From Methanobacteriaceae archaeon (GTDB taxonomy: Archaea > Methanobacteriota > Methanobacteria > Methanobacteriales > Methanobacteriaceae), in contig DAHVOW010000004.1 of NCBI GenBank assembly GCA_027318585.1, forward strand, positions 32,393-96,392: a stretch of 64,000 bases of DNA, given 5' to 3'. Positions 47,786 through 58,263 of this stretch are shown here, piece after piece. The notes below the pieces were generated by a model. It saw only the letters and a list, made by a program, of their open reading frames with translations, searched no databases and had not been told where the DNA came from. Made by a program: the position numbers and the translations under genes. Numbering within the stretch: the stretch's first letter is position 1; each line of letters begins with the position of its first letter.

Positions 47786-48670
47786 ATGGTATTAGGAACT
47801 TACAAAGAAGTTGTTGCCGCAAGATCCACTGACAAACAAATCCAAAAAATAGCCCAAGACGGTGGAATTGTATCCGCCCTGTTCTGCTACGCCCTGGATG
47901 AAAAACTCATTGATGGTGCAGTCGTGGCCGGACCCACAGAAGAACTATGGAAACCAGCACCAACCGTGGCCATGACCGCTGAGGAAGTACTGGCTGCTGC
48001 TGGAACCAAGTACACATTCTCCCCCAACGTCTGGATGCTAAAAAAAGCAGCCCGACAGTATGGATTGGAGAAGATTGGTACCGTGGCCATACCCTGCCAA
48101 CTCATGGGTATCCGAAAGATGCAGTCCTACCCCTTCGGGGTACGATTCTTGGCTGATAAAATTGCACTGGCAGTAGGTATCTTTTGTATGGAAAACTTCC
48201 CATTTGCATCCCTACAGACCTTCATCAGTGAGAAGATGGGATTAGACCCAAATCTCGTGGAGAAGATGGATATTGGGAAGGGAAAATTCTGGGCTTACAC
48301 TGCTGATGATGTGTACACCCTACCACTAAAAGAAACCCACGGCTACGAGCAAAATGGATGTAAAATCTGTCTGGACTACGTTGCTGAATTAGCCGACGTG
48401 TCCACAGGTTCAGTAGGAACTCCAGACGGTTGGTCCACTGTTTTCACCCGGACTGATGCCGGTGAAACCATTTTCAAAGCAGCTGTAGAAGCAGGTGTCA
48501 TCGAAACCAAAGCAATTGACGATGTTAAACCTGGTCTCGGGTTGTTAGAAAAACTGGCCACGGATAAAAAGACCAAAGCCATGAAGGTCATAGACGACCG
48601 GAAAGCAATGGGCTTACCTGTCCCATATAAAGCCAGCAGCGAGAAAGAAGACCCATTAGCCAACATTTAA
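47786..48670 (+). CDS. frhB: Coenzyme F420-reducing hydrogenase subunit beta
   Basis: FAD and 4Fe-4S subunit that passes electrons to F420. The 294-residue protein has KIAQDGGIVSALFCYALDE, the AAAGTKYTFSPNVWMLK region, VAIPCQLMGIRKMQ, the FCMENFPF block and GCKICLDYVAELADVSTGSV with cluster cysteines, all as in the FrhB/FdhB family. RBS GGAGG at 47773. It closes the operon; a perfect palindrome and T-run follow. Confidence 0.97.
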   Translation: MVLGTYKEVVAARSTDKQIQKIAQDGGIVSALFCYALDEKLIDGAVVAGPTEELWKPAPTVAMTAEEVLAAAGTKYTFSPNVWMLKKAARQYGLEKIGTVAIPCQLMGIRKMQSYPFGVRFLADKIALAVGIFCMENFPFASLQTFISEKMGLDPNLVEKMDIGKGKFWAYTADDVYTLPLKETHGYEQNGCKICLDYVAELADVSTGSVGTPDGWSTVFTRTDAGETIFKAAVEAGVIETKAIDDVKPGLGLLEKLATDKKTKAMKVIDDRKAMGLPVPYKASSEKEDPLANI

Positions 48671-48700
48671 GGGATTTAAATCCCTTAAAACTATTTTTTT
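48667..48700 (+). terminator. Terminator of frhADGB
   Basis: TTAAGGGATTT at 48667 is followed by its exact complement AAATCCCTTAA to 48688, a 22-base perfect palindrome, and then by a run of eight T from 48693. The stem and T-tract suit an archaeal terminator; the palindrome begins inside the frhB stop codon region. Confidence 0.6.
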
Positions 48701-48797
48701 TCTTTTTATTCTAATTATTCTCAATTAATTTTATTAAGTATTCTTACTCTACCTAATCACATGGATCTTATCTGAGCGTGATAATATCAATTCTGAA

Positions 48798-49832
48798 ATT
48801 AAAAAGGGATCTTGTCCAAAATGCGGGGCATCAAATGTAAAAAAAGCCCGTTTCTGCACTCGATGCGGTACATTGATAGATAAAGGTTCCTATAAAAGTC
48901 CCGAAACAGCTGGCATAATCTGCAGTAATTGTGGTACTGAAAATGCTTTTTACGCTTCATTCTGCATGGAGTGCGGCACTGAACTTAAATCCGCCGATTT
49001 TAACCAAACCGGGTATGATGATTACTTTTCACATAAAATGGGGTCTTTAGATTTAACTCCAGCACAATCATTTTTATTGATGGATCTGGATGCAGATGGA
49101 AAGGAAATGTTCAAGCTGACCATGCTGGATCTGTTGGCCCGGCATGTAATTAAAATGCAAACCTTCCAGGAAGATAAAGGATTTTCTGTAACCAAACCGG
49201 GTATTTTTCATGAAATACACCGCGGTGAAGAATTTGAAGCTCGTCTTCAACCATATGAAGAAGTATTTCGCCAACCTCTCTACAGTTATGGGGAAGTAGA
49301 ACTCTACCAGTACATTCAAATGGTGCTGAAAAATATAAACCCGGATATAACTAATTCATTTTTGGAATACAAGGAGAAATATCTGATCAATCCACTTATT
49401 AAAGATGGATATGTGGAGCGAGTTAAAAAGAATGGTCTAGATTCTGATGATCATTACCAGTTAACTGGAAGGGGTGAAGGTATAAGAAAAAAAATCAATG
49501 ACCTTCTGAAGGATGCTGATTACCTGGGAGAATGGGTGGCCACTGATCCAGAACGGGCCAAGGCATTTTTATCTGCAGTGGGAAGTCACATATTTATCCT
49601 CAATTACGATTTAGACACCCTCCGTTTTCTTGAAAATAGCCTTACAGACATTAAATCTAACACTTCCAAATTTTATCCCTACTATCTCTTCCCCCTAGAG
49701 TTCTTAAAATGCTTTAGATCAAAAGATAAGATAAGTGATATTTTTGGGATGGATGCCCTTCGATCGTTCGAATTTTTTGAGACATTGGACCCCTTCGATG
49801 ATATCTTCGATGCATTTGATGTGGTTAATTAG
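48798..49832 (+). CDS. Double zinc-ribbon protein, no normal start codon
   Basis: A probable 344-residue protein. Two zinc ribbons lead it: CPKCGASNVKKARFCTRCG (from about 48813) and CSNCGTENAFYASFCMECG (from about 48918). The remaining 270 residues are acidic and mainly helical, with no motif I recognise and several aromatic clusters (FEFFETLDPFDDIFDAFD) at the end. A TTG at 48873 would cut off the first ribbon, which is intact, so the true start should be upstream. In the frame there is no ATG, GTG or TTG; ATT at 48798 (ATT AAA AAG GGA) is where Met-Lys-Lys-Gly would be expected. It follows frhB by about 130 bases. Confidence 0.6.
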   Translation: MKKGSCPKCGASNVKKARFCTRCGTLIDKGSYKSPETAGIICSNCGTENAFYASFCMECGTELKSADFNQTGYDDYFSHKMGSLDLTPAQSFLLMDLDADGKEMFKLTMLDLLARHVIKMQTFQEDKGFSVTKPGIFHEIHRGEEFEARLQPYEEVFRQPLYSYGEVELYQYIQMVLKNINPDITNSFLEYKEKYLINPLIKDGYVERVKKNGLDSDDHYQLTGRGEGIRKKINDLLKDADYLGEWVATDPERAKAFLSAVGSHIFILNYDLDTLRFLENSLTDIKSNTSKFYPYYLFPLEFLKCFRSKDKISDIFGMDALRSFEFFETLDPFDDIFDAFDVVN

Positions 49833-49905
49833 AAGAATAGATGACCATGCCCATTAAATAGACCATAATCAATGATTTAATGTGTTTAATTCTTAAAGAA
49901 CTTCT

Positions 49906-50826
49906 TCATTGGGTGATGATTAAACAGCCTTCTGATTCCACAATAACAGTATGTTCGGCTTGTGCTACCCTTGCCCCACTTTTTTCGCGCAGTACATGGT
50001 AGGGATAAACTGCCCGGGATGATATTAACTGACGCAATGCAATACTGGTTTTGCTGGATGGGTTTTTCTCTTCTAACCATCTTTGAGCAAAGGGTAAAAT
50101 TTTATACTCAATTTTAATTCTTTCCAGAATTTTCTTGGCCTGGATCATTCGGACCGGTCGATCTCGAAGGAATCTAAAAATGAAGGCATCTTTCATATCA
50201 CTAACCAGCCCCACCCCATCGGTTACAAACGGTTCTATGGCTAGTATATCACCTTCTTCAAGTTTATGATCGTTTTTTTCCTTAACGTTTGGTATGGAAA
50301 GGCCAGAATGCAGTATCCATCGTTCCATACTGTGTCCGGTGAGATTGGAAACAGGTTTTAATCCCTGGGCATGAATTGTTTTTTCAACTTCTTCCCCAAT
50401 CTTCCCCACTTCTACTCCAGGCTTGATGGTGCTAATGGCAGTATCCAGAGCATCTTTAGCAGTTTCAATCATTTCTTCCTGGAGTTGGGGGTAATAGGGC
50501 TGCATGTTTTCCACGGAATCCCCCCCATCCACACTTACCGAGACAGCGGAATCAGCTATGAATCCTTCAACATGGGCTCCTAAATCGATTTTAACCAGGT
50601 CTCCCCCCTTAATTAAGGTTTCATCTTCAGGTGGGGAAGTATAATGGGCAGTGATCTCATTAATGGAAATGTTGCAGGGAAAGGCGGGCAATGCTCCACG
50701 TTTGATTATCTCCCCTTCAACTAAGTTTATCAGATCTAAGACCTTCATTCCTTCATGCACTTCCTTTAAAGCGAGTTCCCGGACGTCTTTCACAACTTTT
50801 CCCGCTTTGATATAATTTTCCATCAT
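49906..50826 (-). CDS. map: Methionine aminopeptidase, type II
   Basis: Removes the N-terminal methionine from nascent proteins. The 306-residue protein is the archaeal type II: KIDLGAHVEGFIADSAVSV with the two aspartates, TGHSMERWILHSG with the first histidine ligand, a helical insert, AIEPFVTDGVGLVSDM with the glutamate, and HTVIVESEGCLII with the last. A TATA-like site lies about 100 bases upstream on the minus strand. No neighbouring gene is linked. Confidence 0.95.
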   Translation of the reverse strand: MMENYIKAGKVVKDVRELALKEVHEGMKVLDLINLVEGEIIKRGALPAFPCNISINEITAHYTSPPEDETLIKGGDLVKIDLGAHVEGFIADSAVSVSVDGGDSVENMQPYYPQLQEEMIETAKDALDTAISTIKPGVEVGKIGEEVEKTIHAQGLKPVSNLTGHSMERWILHSGLSIPNVKEKNDHKLEEGDILAIEPFVTDGVGLVSDMKDAFIFRFLRDRPVRMIQAKKILERIKIEYKILPFAQRWLEEKNPSSKTSIALRQLISSRAVYPYHVLREKSGARVAQAEHTVIVESEGCLIITQ

Positions 50827-51140
50827 TTAATCACTTCAATTTTTAATTCAAATTTGTATTGCTCAAATATAAACATAACAAGCTCTGAAATCGATTTTAT
50901 CAAGCTTGAATGGGCTTAGAATAGGAGAACATTTAATATATAAAAAGCCCATAATATATGTATTTATCATCCTGCTATAATTTCAATTCGGGTTCCTTAT
51001 GGAAACTTGAATTTAGATAATGGATGAGTTTAGATGATAATTTGATGTAAAATATGGGCTTAATTGGGATTAATCCTTAAGCTTATTTAATCATTAAATT
51101 TTCATTTCAAAATAGTGATCTTAAAATAAGGGGGAATAAA
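50827..51140. promoter_or_regulatory. Divergent spacer map / coiled-coil pair
   Basis: No gene seen in these 314 bases. TATATAAAAAG at 50937-50947 is a good plus-strand TATA box, leaving a leader of about 170 bases before 51141. A short palindrome GGATTAATCC lies at 51068-51077. The ribosome site AGGGGGAATAAA precedes the start at 51141. Confidence 0.4.
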
Positions 51141-51560
51141 ATGGCTGATGTGAACATTCCGCAGAATATTTTTTGGCTTATAATCGTTGTAATTGCGGTA
51201 ATAACCATAATTATAATTGTTATGCAATGGAGAAGAGTTAGGGAAGCCCAAAGTAACGTCGAATTCTTGCAAAAACAGGCCGAACTCAAGAAAATTGAAC
51301 TGGTAGAAAAAGATCTGGAAGCCAAACGAGTCATGGAGAATGTACTTCCCCTGCCGAAGGAACAACAGGAAAAACTAGGTCAGATAAGGGGTGAAACCTC
51401 TAAATTAATGCATAAGGCCGGATTCATGCATAGTGAGATCAACGAACGAGTAACCCGTCTGGAAGCCAGAACCGAATATGAAAAACTCCAAAAGCTCCTA
51501 GCTGAAATAGAAAAAAAAGAAAAAGAACTAGAAAAAAAAGGTAAAAAAGGAGGGCTTTAA
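51141..51560 (+). CDS. Single-anchor coiled-coil protein
   Basis: I do not recognise this 139-residue protein. A short N-terminus is followed by a membrane helix (IFWLIIVVIAVITIIIIV, residues about 7-25), then charged helical sequence to the end with heptad-like leucines (ERVTRLEARTEYEKLQKLLAEIEKKEKELEKKGKK). It should be a cytoplasm-facing coiled coil on the membrane. AGGGGGA precedes the ATG. It is two bases before the next gene, which has the same architecture, so they may form a hetero-oligomer. Confidence 0.65.
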   Translation: MADVNIPQNIFWLIIVVIAVITIIIIVMQWRRVREAQSNVEFLQKQAELKKIELVEKDLEAKRVMENVLPLPKEQQEKLGQIRGETSKLMHKAGFMHSEINERVTRLEARTEYEKLQKLLAEIEKKEKELEKKGKKGGL

Positions 51561-51562
51561 GA

Positions 51563-52180
51563 ATGACTGCACTGGAATTATTTGCCATCCTGGTCTTAGC
51601 CGGGGCAGTAATTGTCCTGCTCTACTACTACCTCCGCGACCGTAGCATAAGTCTGGAAACCATGCGAAGTGATGCTATGAACTTAGGTGAATCAGTCCGC
51701 AGTGGAGCCAGTGATCTGGGAGGAAAAGTAGGAGGAGAAAGTTCAATGCAGGGAGTTGGTGAAAAAATTAATGTTTCTGGAGTTAGTGAGAAGGTCTCAG
51801 GTGTTGGGGAGCGAATTAATGTTTCTGGAGTTAGTGAGAAGGTTTCAGGTGTTGGGGAGCGAATTAATGTTTCTGGAGTTAGTGAGAAGGTTTCAGGTGT
51901 TGGAAAAAGTCTAAAAGGTAAGGTTAGAGATGTTCCCATAAGCACCGACGCACTATCTGGAAAGATAGACATGTTCCTGGATGAAAAAAGCGATCAACTT
52001 ATTAAAGACTGGGAACTAGCCACAAAAAAGGATACCGGGGAGCTTGAAAAGAAATTTAGTAAAGTTACACGGGATCTAGGTGACTTGGAGAGACGTTTCA
52101 ACGAATATCGCGGACATGCCAACACTAAATTCGAAAATATTGAAAAAAGACTAACCTCATTAGAAGATAAAGAAGAATAA
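51563..52180 (+). CDS. Membrane-anchored coiled-coil protein with 16-residue repeats
   Basis: A 205-residue protein of unknown function. A helix near the start (LFAILVLAGAVIVLLYYYL) anchors it. The middle contains three almost identical 16-residue repeats (GERINVSGVSEKVSGV) from three 48-base DNA repeats. The C-terminal third is a charged coiled coil (LEKKFSKVTRDLGDLERRFN ... ENIEKRLTSLEDKEE). The repeat number probably varies between strains. It forms a unit with the preceding anchored coiled-coil gene, two bases away. Roles in membrane shaping or cell division are conceivable but unproved. Confidence 0.65.
   Translation: MTALELFAILVLAGAVIVLLYYYLRDRSISLETMRSDAMNLGESVRSGASDLGGKVGGESSMQGVGEKINVSGVSEKVSGVGERINVSGVSEKVSGVGERINVSGVSEKVSGVGKSLKGKVRDVPISTDALSGKIDMFLDEKSDQLIKDWELATKKDTGELEKKFSKVTRDLGDLERRFNEYRGHANTKFENIEKRLTSLEDKEE
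51754..51904 (+). repeat. Three tandem 48-base repeats
   Basis: AATTAATGTTTCTGGAGTTA recurs at 51766, 51814 and 51862, always 48 bases apart, with nearly identical sequence between. The repeats are in frame within the coiled-coil gene. Copies two and three differ by very few bases, so the array expanded recently. Confidence 0.9.
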
Positions 52181-52314
52181 ACAAAGAGGGAATTTAGAAT
52201 CAAATAATAAATCCCTGTTATTCCTTTTTTTTCATTAATCAGTTTAAATGACTTTATCAAGTTTATTATTCTAAAACTAAACCTTTATATACTCTAAAAT
52301 ACAACAAAAAGGTA

Positions 52315-52390
<76 letters not shown>

Positions 52391-52409
52391 TTTACTTTTA
52401 TTCCTCATT

Positions 52410-52706
52410 AATGGCAAGCCGAAGGGCAGCTACCGGTTTTTCGTAAAACTGAGGAAACTCCACCCATCATACATACCGTGATGCTTAAAAAGCATATGCT
52501 GAGAAGCATGACTCTGGAGCAGAAACGACACGTCTCCTGTTGAATGAACATGAAGCCCAGCGGATTGACAACAGGAGGTTCGGTGAAACGGCCATTCCGC
52601 GGGATGCAAGGGCAAATACTGCTGATGAACCATGTATGAGGCAGAGGTAGCCTGCAAAGATGAATGCTGCCAGGAACAGAAGGTGGGTTACTCTCGGCAT
52701 GCCATT
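52410..52706 (+). ncRNA. rnpB: RNase P RNA
   Basis: The catalytic RNA of RNase P, which makes tRNA 5' ends. The terminal helix P1 pairs AATGGCAAGCCGA at 52410 with TCGGCATGCCATT ending at 52706 (one mismatch). Conserved region I reads GAGGAAACTCC at 52451-52461, and the conserved 3' region reads ACAGAAGGTGGGTTAC near 52676. Length of 297 bases fits archaeal type A. There is no TATA box between it and the initiator tRNA, so both probably come from one transcript. Confidence 0.93.
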
Positions 52707-52805
52707 ATTTTATTTTTAAAAAAATTAAATAATTTCTATGCATTTAAAACGATTTTTATTTGATTCGAGAATTTATTTTCAAAAAATAAAAAAGTAGAAT
52801 TTTGG

Positions 52806-53288
52806 TTAATAATTTTTCTGGAATAAGAGTAAAACCCCGGTTATAAGCAACCACAGGCCAATTAGTAGTCCTAATGTAAATGGGTCTTTTATCAAGTATC
52901 CTAAAAGGATATAAATCAACCCGATTACTAGGGCCACAACCCCATTCCATCTAGTTCCCCCGGTTTTACTGATTAATGCAGCTACACCCACAATTATCAG
53001 GAATAATCCTGCCAGGTATATAAACAAACTGGCAACGAAGGTGAACAGTGCAGGATTAAATATGAAACCTATGCCCAGAATGAAGGCTAGTACTCCTAAC
53101 ACAATTTCAATTATCCCCAGGGATTTACTGGTTTTCATATCAACATAACCAGCTAATATAAGGCCAATACCCAAGAAAAGCACCCCAAATCCAGTGAGAA
53201 TACTAAAGGGAAGCACTCCTAATAGGGGAAAGGCCAATACGATTATTCCCAAAATAATCAATATAAATGCCATTTTGTTTTTTTCCAT
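52806..53288 (-). CDS. DUF308 (HdeD-like) membrane protein
   Basis: A 160-residue protein with six hydrophobic segments in three hairpin pairs, the DUF308 pattern: AFILIILGIIVLAFPLLGVL, GVLFLGIGLILAGYVDM, GIIEIVLGVLAFILGIGFIF and so on. Relatives include HdeD of enteric bacteria, but function in archaea is unknown. The ATG at 53288 follows AGGAGTG at proper distance; an ATG two codons earlier is too close to that site. Confidence 0.8.
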   Translation of the reverse strand: MEKNKMAFILIILGIIVLAFPLLGVLPFSILTGFGVLFLGIGLILAGYVDMKTSKSLGIIEIVLGVLAFILGIGFIFNPALFTFVASLFIYLAGLFLIIVGVAALISKTGGTRWNGVVALVIGLIYILLGYLIKDPFTLGLLIGLWLLITGVLLLFQKNY

Positions 53289-53399
53289 TTCCATCACTCC
53301 TAAATAAAGCACCCTTAGGCTGGATTTATGTTAATGGTTTCTATTACATTTTGCTGTGATTGAGTTTGAATAAATCAGAAATGAGATTTGAGATAGTAT

Positions 53400-53768
53400 T
53401 TAACTCGTAAAGTCATCATAAACCCTTAAACACTGGGAAAGTGCGGTGGTTTCAGCAATAGATGCGCCAATCAGTATCGATAGTAGGAGTTGCGCATCAG
53501 TTGCTCCTAACTGCCTGGCCACTTCCAAATGGGTGCGCAGACAATGGGCAGAACCTAGTCCAGAAGCAGCTCCAATACTGACAAACTCCTTGGTTAGGGG
53601 ATCCAGGGCATCATCAACCATAATACATTCCATCTTATCAAAATAAGCCTCCAATGCCTCAGGGTTTTCAGATAGAACTTCGAAGATTTTGGGGACAAAT
53701 CCAAAGTAACCCTCTATTTTTCTCAATATCTCTTTTACATTACCATTAGAATCCTGGTCATTGTACAT
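53400..53768 (-). CDS. Carboxymuconolactone decarboxylase-family protein
   Basis: A 122-residue AhpD/CMD-type protein. FGFVPKIFEVLSENPEALEAYF and the helical core with GSAHCLRTHLEVARQLGATDAQ are seen. It keeps one cysteine and histidine (CLRTH) but not a CxxC, so it is unlike classical AhpD. A second CMD protein is at 27.8 kb. It lies downstream of dnaJ with a strongly structured spacer between. Confidence 0.8.
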   Translation of the reverse strand: MYNDQDSNGNVKEILRKIEGYFGFVPKIFEVLSENPEALEAYFDKMECIMVDDALDPLTKEFVSIGAASGLGSAHCLRTHLEVARQLGATDAQLLLSILIGASIAETTALSQCLRVYDDFTS

Positions 53769-53802
53769 GTTATCACCACAAACGGCTACCTCAAGACGGC
53801 CT

Positions 53803-53888
53803 TCACATTAGATTAGGATAAGCTAAACTAAAATAAATAGATGGGCCACCGCCTACCCATTTCCACGGGGGTCTCCTAGTTAATGTGA
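53803..53888 (-). other. 86-base self-complementary element
   Basis: TCACATTAGATTAGGA at 53803-53818 pairs with TCCTAGTTAATGTGA at 53874-53888 over most of its length. Inside, ATGGG (53841-53845) pairs with CCCAT (53856-53860), with CACCGCCTA in the loop. The element lies between dnaJ and the CMD gene. It could be a small RNA, a leader for the CMD gene, a terminator, or a miniature inverted-repeat element. Confidence 0.45.
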
Positions 53889-53912
53889 TATAATAAAAAA
53901 ATAGTATTTTGT

Positions 53913-55073
53913 TCAATGTGTTATGGCATCCTTGACCTTGTCAAAGAAACCTTTCTCTTCGGTATAAATCTCATCTCCACTGATATTGGCAAACTCCTCC
54001 AGAAGTTCCCTCTGTTTGGGACTGATTTTCTTGGGAGTCACGATTTTCACTTTAACATAAAGATTTCCTTTCCCATTCCAGCGGAGATGTGGCATTCCCT
54101 CTCCTTTAATACGAAATGAAGTCCCGGTCTGAGTTCCTGCCGGGATTTTCAAGTTCACAGCACTATCTATGGTAGGAATTTCAACTTTATCCCCTAAAGT
54201 GGCCTGAACAAAGCTAATTGGCTTTTCATAGTAAATATTAGCTCCTTCCCGCTCGAAGAGGTGGTGATGTTTAACACCAATCATGACGTAGAGATCTCCC
54301 GGTGGACCGCCACGTTTCCCGACGTCTCCCTGGCCAGAAACCCTGAGTCTGGATCCGTTCTCTACTCCTGGTGGTATTTTGATGTGAATGGTGGTTTTCT
54401 GTTTCACAATTCCCTTGCCATGACACTCATGACAGGGGCTGTCGATAATAGCTCCCTCTCCCCGACAGGTACTGCAGGGTCTTACTGATGCAAACTGTCC
54501 CAGGGGAGTGTTTTGCACATGTCGGACCTGGCCCGTTCCTCCACAGGTATCACAGGTACGACTATCAGTACCTGGTTCTGCACGGGATCCCTGGCAGCGA
54601 GGACAAGTCTGTTTATGGGGAACTTCAATATCCCTTTCAATCCCAGTCGCAGCTTCTTCCAAAGTTATCTTCAGGTCGTAGACCACATCAGCGCCACGCT
54701 GAGGACCATTACGCCGACCGCCGCCAAAACCGAAAAGGTCAAATATGGTTTCAAAGCCACCACCTCCACTTCCACTCCCTCCAAATCCGAACCCCCGGAA
54801 GATGTCTTCGAAGTTTATGTTGTTGAAAATGTCCTCCTGACTGAATCCACCCATACCAGCATGTCCGAACTGATCATAGGTGCCTCTTTTTTCCTCATCG
54901 GATAAAACAGCGTAGGCTTCGCTTATTTCTTTAAACTTTTCACCAGCTTCCGGATCTTCACTCACATCTGGATGGTATTCCATAGCCAATTTCCGGTAGG
55001 CCTTCTTTATATCCTTCTTAGTAGCTTCACGGTCCACTCCCAGGACCTCATAATAATCACGCTTATCTGCCAT
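53913..55073 (-). CDS. dnaJ: Chaperone DnaJ
   Basis: Hsp40 co-chaperone that delivers clients to DnaK and stimulates its ATPase. The 386-residue protein has a J domain (KRDYYEVLGVDREATKKDIK, with HPD in AMEYHPDVSE), a Gly/Phe linker, four zinc CxxCxGxG repeats (CPRCQGSRAEPG, CDTCGGTG, CSTCRGEG, CHECHGKG) and the C-terminal substrate domains. The ATG at 55073 has AGGAAG upstream. Third gene of grpE-dnaK-dnaJ. Confidence 0.97.
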   Translation of the reverse strand: MADKRDYYEVLGVDREATKKDIKKAYRKLAMEYHPDVSEDPEAGEKFKEISEAYAVLSDEEKRGTYDQFGHAGMGGFSQEDIFNNINFEDIFRGFGFGGSGSGGGGFETIFDLFGFGGGRRNGPQRGADVVYDLKITLEEAATGIERDIEVPHKQTCPRCQGSRAEPGTDSRTCDTCGGTGQVRHVQNTPLGQFASVRPCSTCRGEGAIIDSPCHECHGKGIVKQKTTIHIKIPPGVENGSRLRVSGQGDVGKRGGPPGDLYVMIGVKHHHLFEREGANIYYEKPISFVQATLGDKVEIPTIDSAVNLKIPAGTQTGTSFRIKGEGMPHLRWNGKGNLYVKVKIVTPKKISPKQRELLEEFANISGDEIYTEEKGFFDKVKDAITH

Positions 55074-55221
55074 GTGCAATCTTCCTGAATAATATTAAAA
55101 TCAACTTAAAGTAAACAAAATCTTTCTTAATGTCTTTATTAATTTAGTAAATGGATGGTTTGTAAGAGGATATAATTAAAAATTTTGGAAAAATATAAAA
55201 TAGAGGATAGATTTACTACCC

Positions 55222-57084
<1,863 letters not shown>

Positions 57085-57085
57085 A

Positions 57086-57604
57086 TTAATCACCTTTTTT
57101 GCAAACTTTAACTTTTGAATACTTGATTACCTTAGAATTAAGAGTATAGCCCTTTGAAAGCTCCTGAATTATACAACCATTGTCATATTCATCATGGGCC
57201 TCAGCCATCAGGGCTTCATGCTTGAAGGGGTCAAATTTCTCACCTTCGGTAGGGATCTCTTCCAGTCCTTCGCTTTCTAAAATTGCGCTTAGTTTCTGGT
57301 AGATCAGTTCCACCCCTTGCCGGAGATCATCGGACTCATCTGCCTGGAGGGCCCTTTGCAGGTCCTCATAGGTTTCCAGTATTTTTATTATTATATCCTG
57401 GTTGGCCCGTGCCACATGTTCATCCATGCGTTTTTCGGTGTGTTTCCTGTAATTTTCCAGATCAGCCTGCATTCTTAGAAGCTGGTCCTGACATTCATCA
57501 ATGTGTTGTTCATTTTTCCTAATTATTTCATCCTTTTCCAGGATCTGATCCTTCAGATCATCCAGTTCATCATTTTGATTCTTCAAATCTTGATCTTTGC
57601 TCAT
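57086..57604 (-). CDS. grpE: Nucleotide exchange factor GrpE
   Basis: Releases ADP from DnaK. The 172-residue protein has a long N-terminal coiled coil (LKDQILEKDEIIRKNEQHID), the DLENYRKHTEKRMDE block, and the C-terminal beta domain with EEIPTEGEKFDPFKHEALMA. It is the first gene of the operon and AAAAGGTGA precedes the ATG. A cluster of palindromes lies in the promoter. Confidence 0.95.
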   Translation of the reverse strand: MSKDQDLKNQNDELDDLKDQILEKDEIIRKNEQHIDECQDQLLRMQADLENYRKHTEKRMDEHVARANQDIIIKILETYEDLQRALQADESDDLRQGVELIYQKLSAILESEGLEEIPTEGEKFDPFKHEALMAEAHDEYDNGCIIQELSKGYTLNSKVIKYSKVKVCKKGD

Positions 57605-57637
57605 TGCTTCACCTTTTATGGAGATGGATAAGAACAG

Positions 57638-57704
<67 letters not shown>

Positions 57705-57758
57705 ATAAAATTAATTCGATGGAAAACATCAGTTTTGATATTAGGTAAGTGATTCTTA

Positions 57759-58238
57759 ATGGATTTAGAACTTTTGCTGGATGTTATGGGATGTAAAACC
57801 AGGAGAAACATATTAGATCTTCTCAGAGATGAACCCCGGTTCGTCAGTCAGATCTCAAAGGAACTTGAAGTTGGTCAGAAGGCCATAATAGAACATTTAA
57901 GGGCCATGGAAGAAGCTGGTCTTTTAAGTTCATCCTTCCAGAAAATTGAACGAGGAAGGCCGAGAAAGTACTACGATATCTCCCAAGATGTGGAATTTCA
58001 GATATTTATAAGTCAGGGCACTATCCGCATAAAAGTCCCGGGTCATGAATTCCAGGAACTGCAGATGCTGGAAGAAAGGTTCTTACGCGGCGAAGACGTA
58101 TCCGATGATTTAAAGAAACTGATAAAAAATTATGACCAGGCCAAAAAACACGCTGAGGATCTTTTAATGGATCTGGAAAAGAGAAAAAGAGCATTAAAAA
58201 TTCGTTCCATTAACCTCCCGGTTAAATATACCCCCTAA
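57759..58238 (+). CDS. ArsR-type HTH regulator, probable heat-shock repressor
   Basis: A 159-residue DNA-binding protein. The winged helix near residues 10-70 has CKTRRNILDLLRDEPRFVSQ, ISKELEVGQKAIIEHLRAM and a wing at IERGRPRKYYDIS. The C-terminal half is a charged coiled coil for dimerisation. It is transcribed away from grpE-dnaK-dnaJ, with palindromes in the shared 154-base spacer, much like Phr, the ArsR-type heat-shock repressor of Pyrococcus. Control of the chaperone operon is an inference. Confidence 0.8.
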   Translation: MDLELLLDVMGCKTRRNILDLLRDEPRFVSQISKELEVGQKAIIEHLRAMEEAGLLSSSFQKIERGRPRKYYDISQDVEFQIFISQGTIRIKVPGHEFQELQMLEERFLRGEDVSDDLKKLIKNYDQAKKHAEDLLMDLEKRKRALKIRSINLPVKYTP

Positions 58239-58263
58239 TCATTAAAATAGATTAATTCTTAAA

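Noticed and set aside
52430..52700. Two minus-strand frames of 71-75 codons
   Set aside because: They are antisense to RNase P RNA, whose conserved regions and P1 helix explain the sequence.
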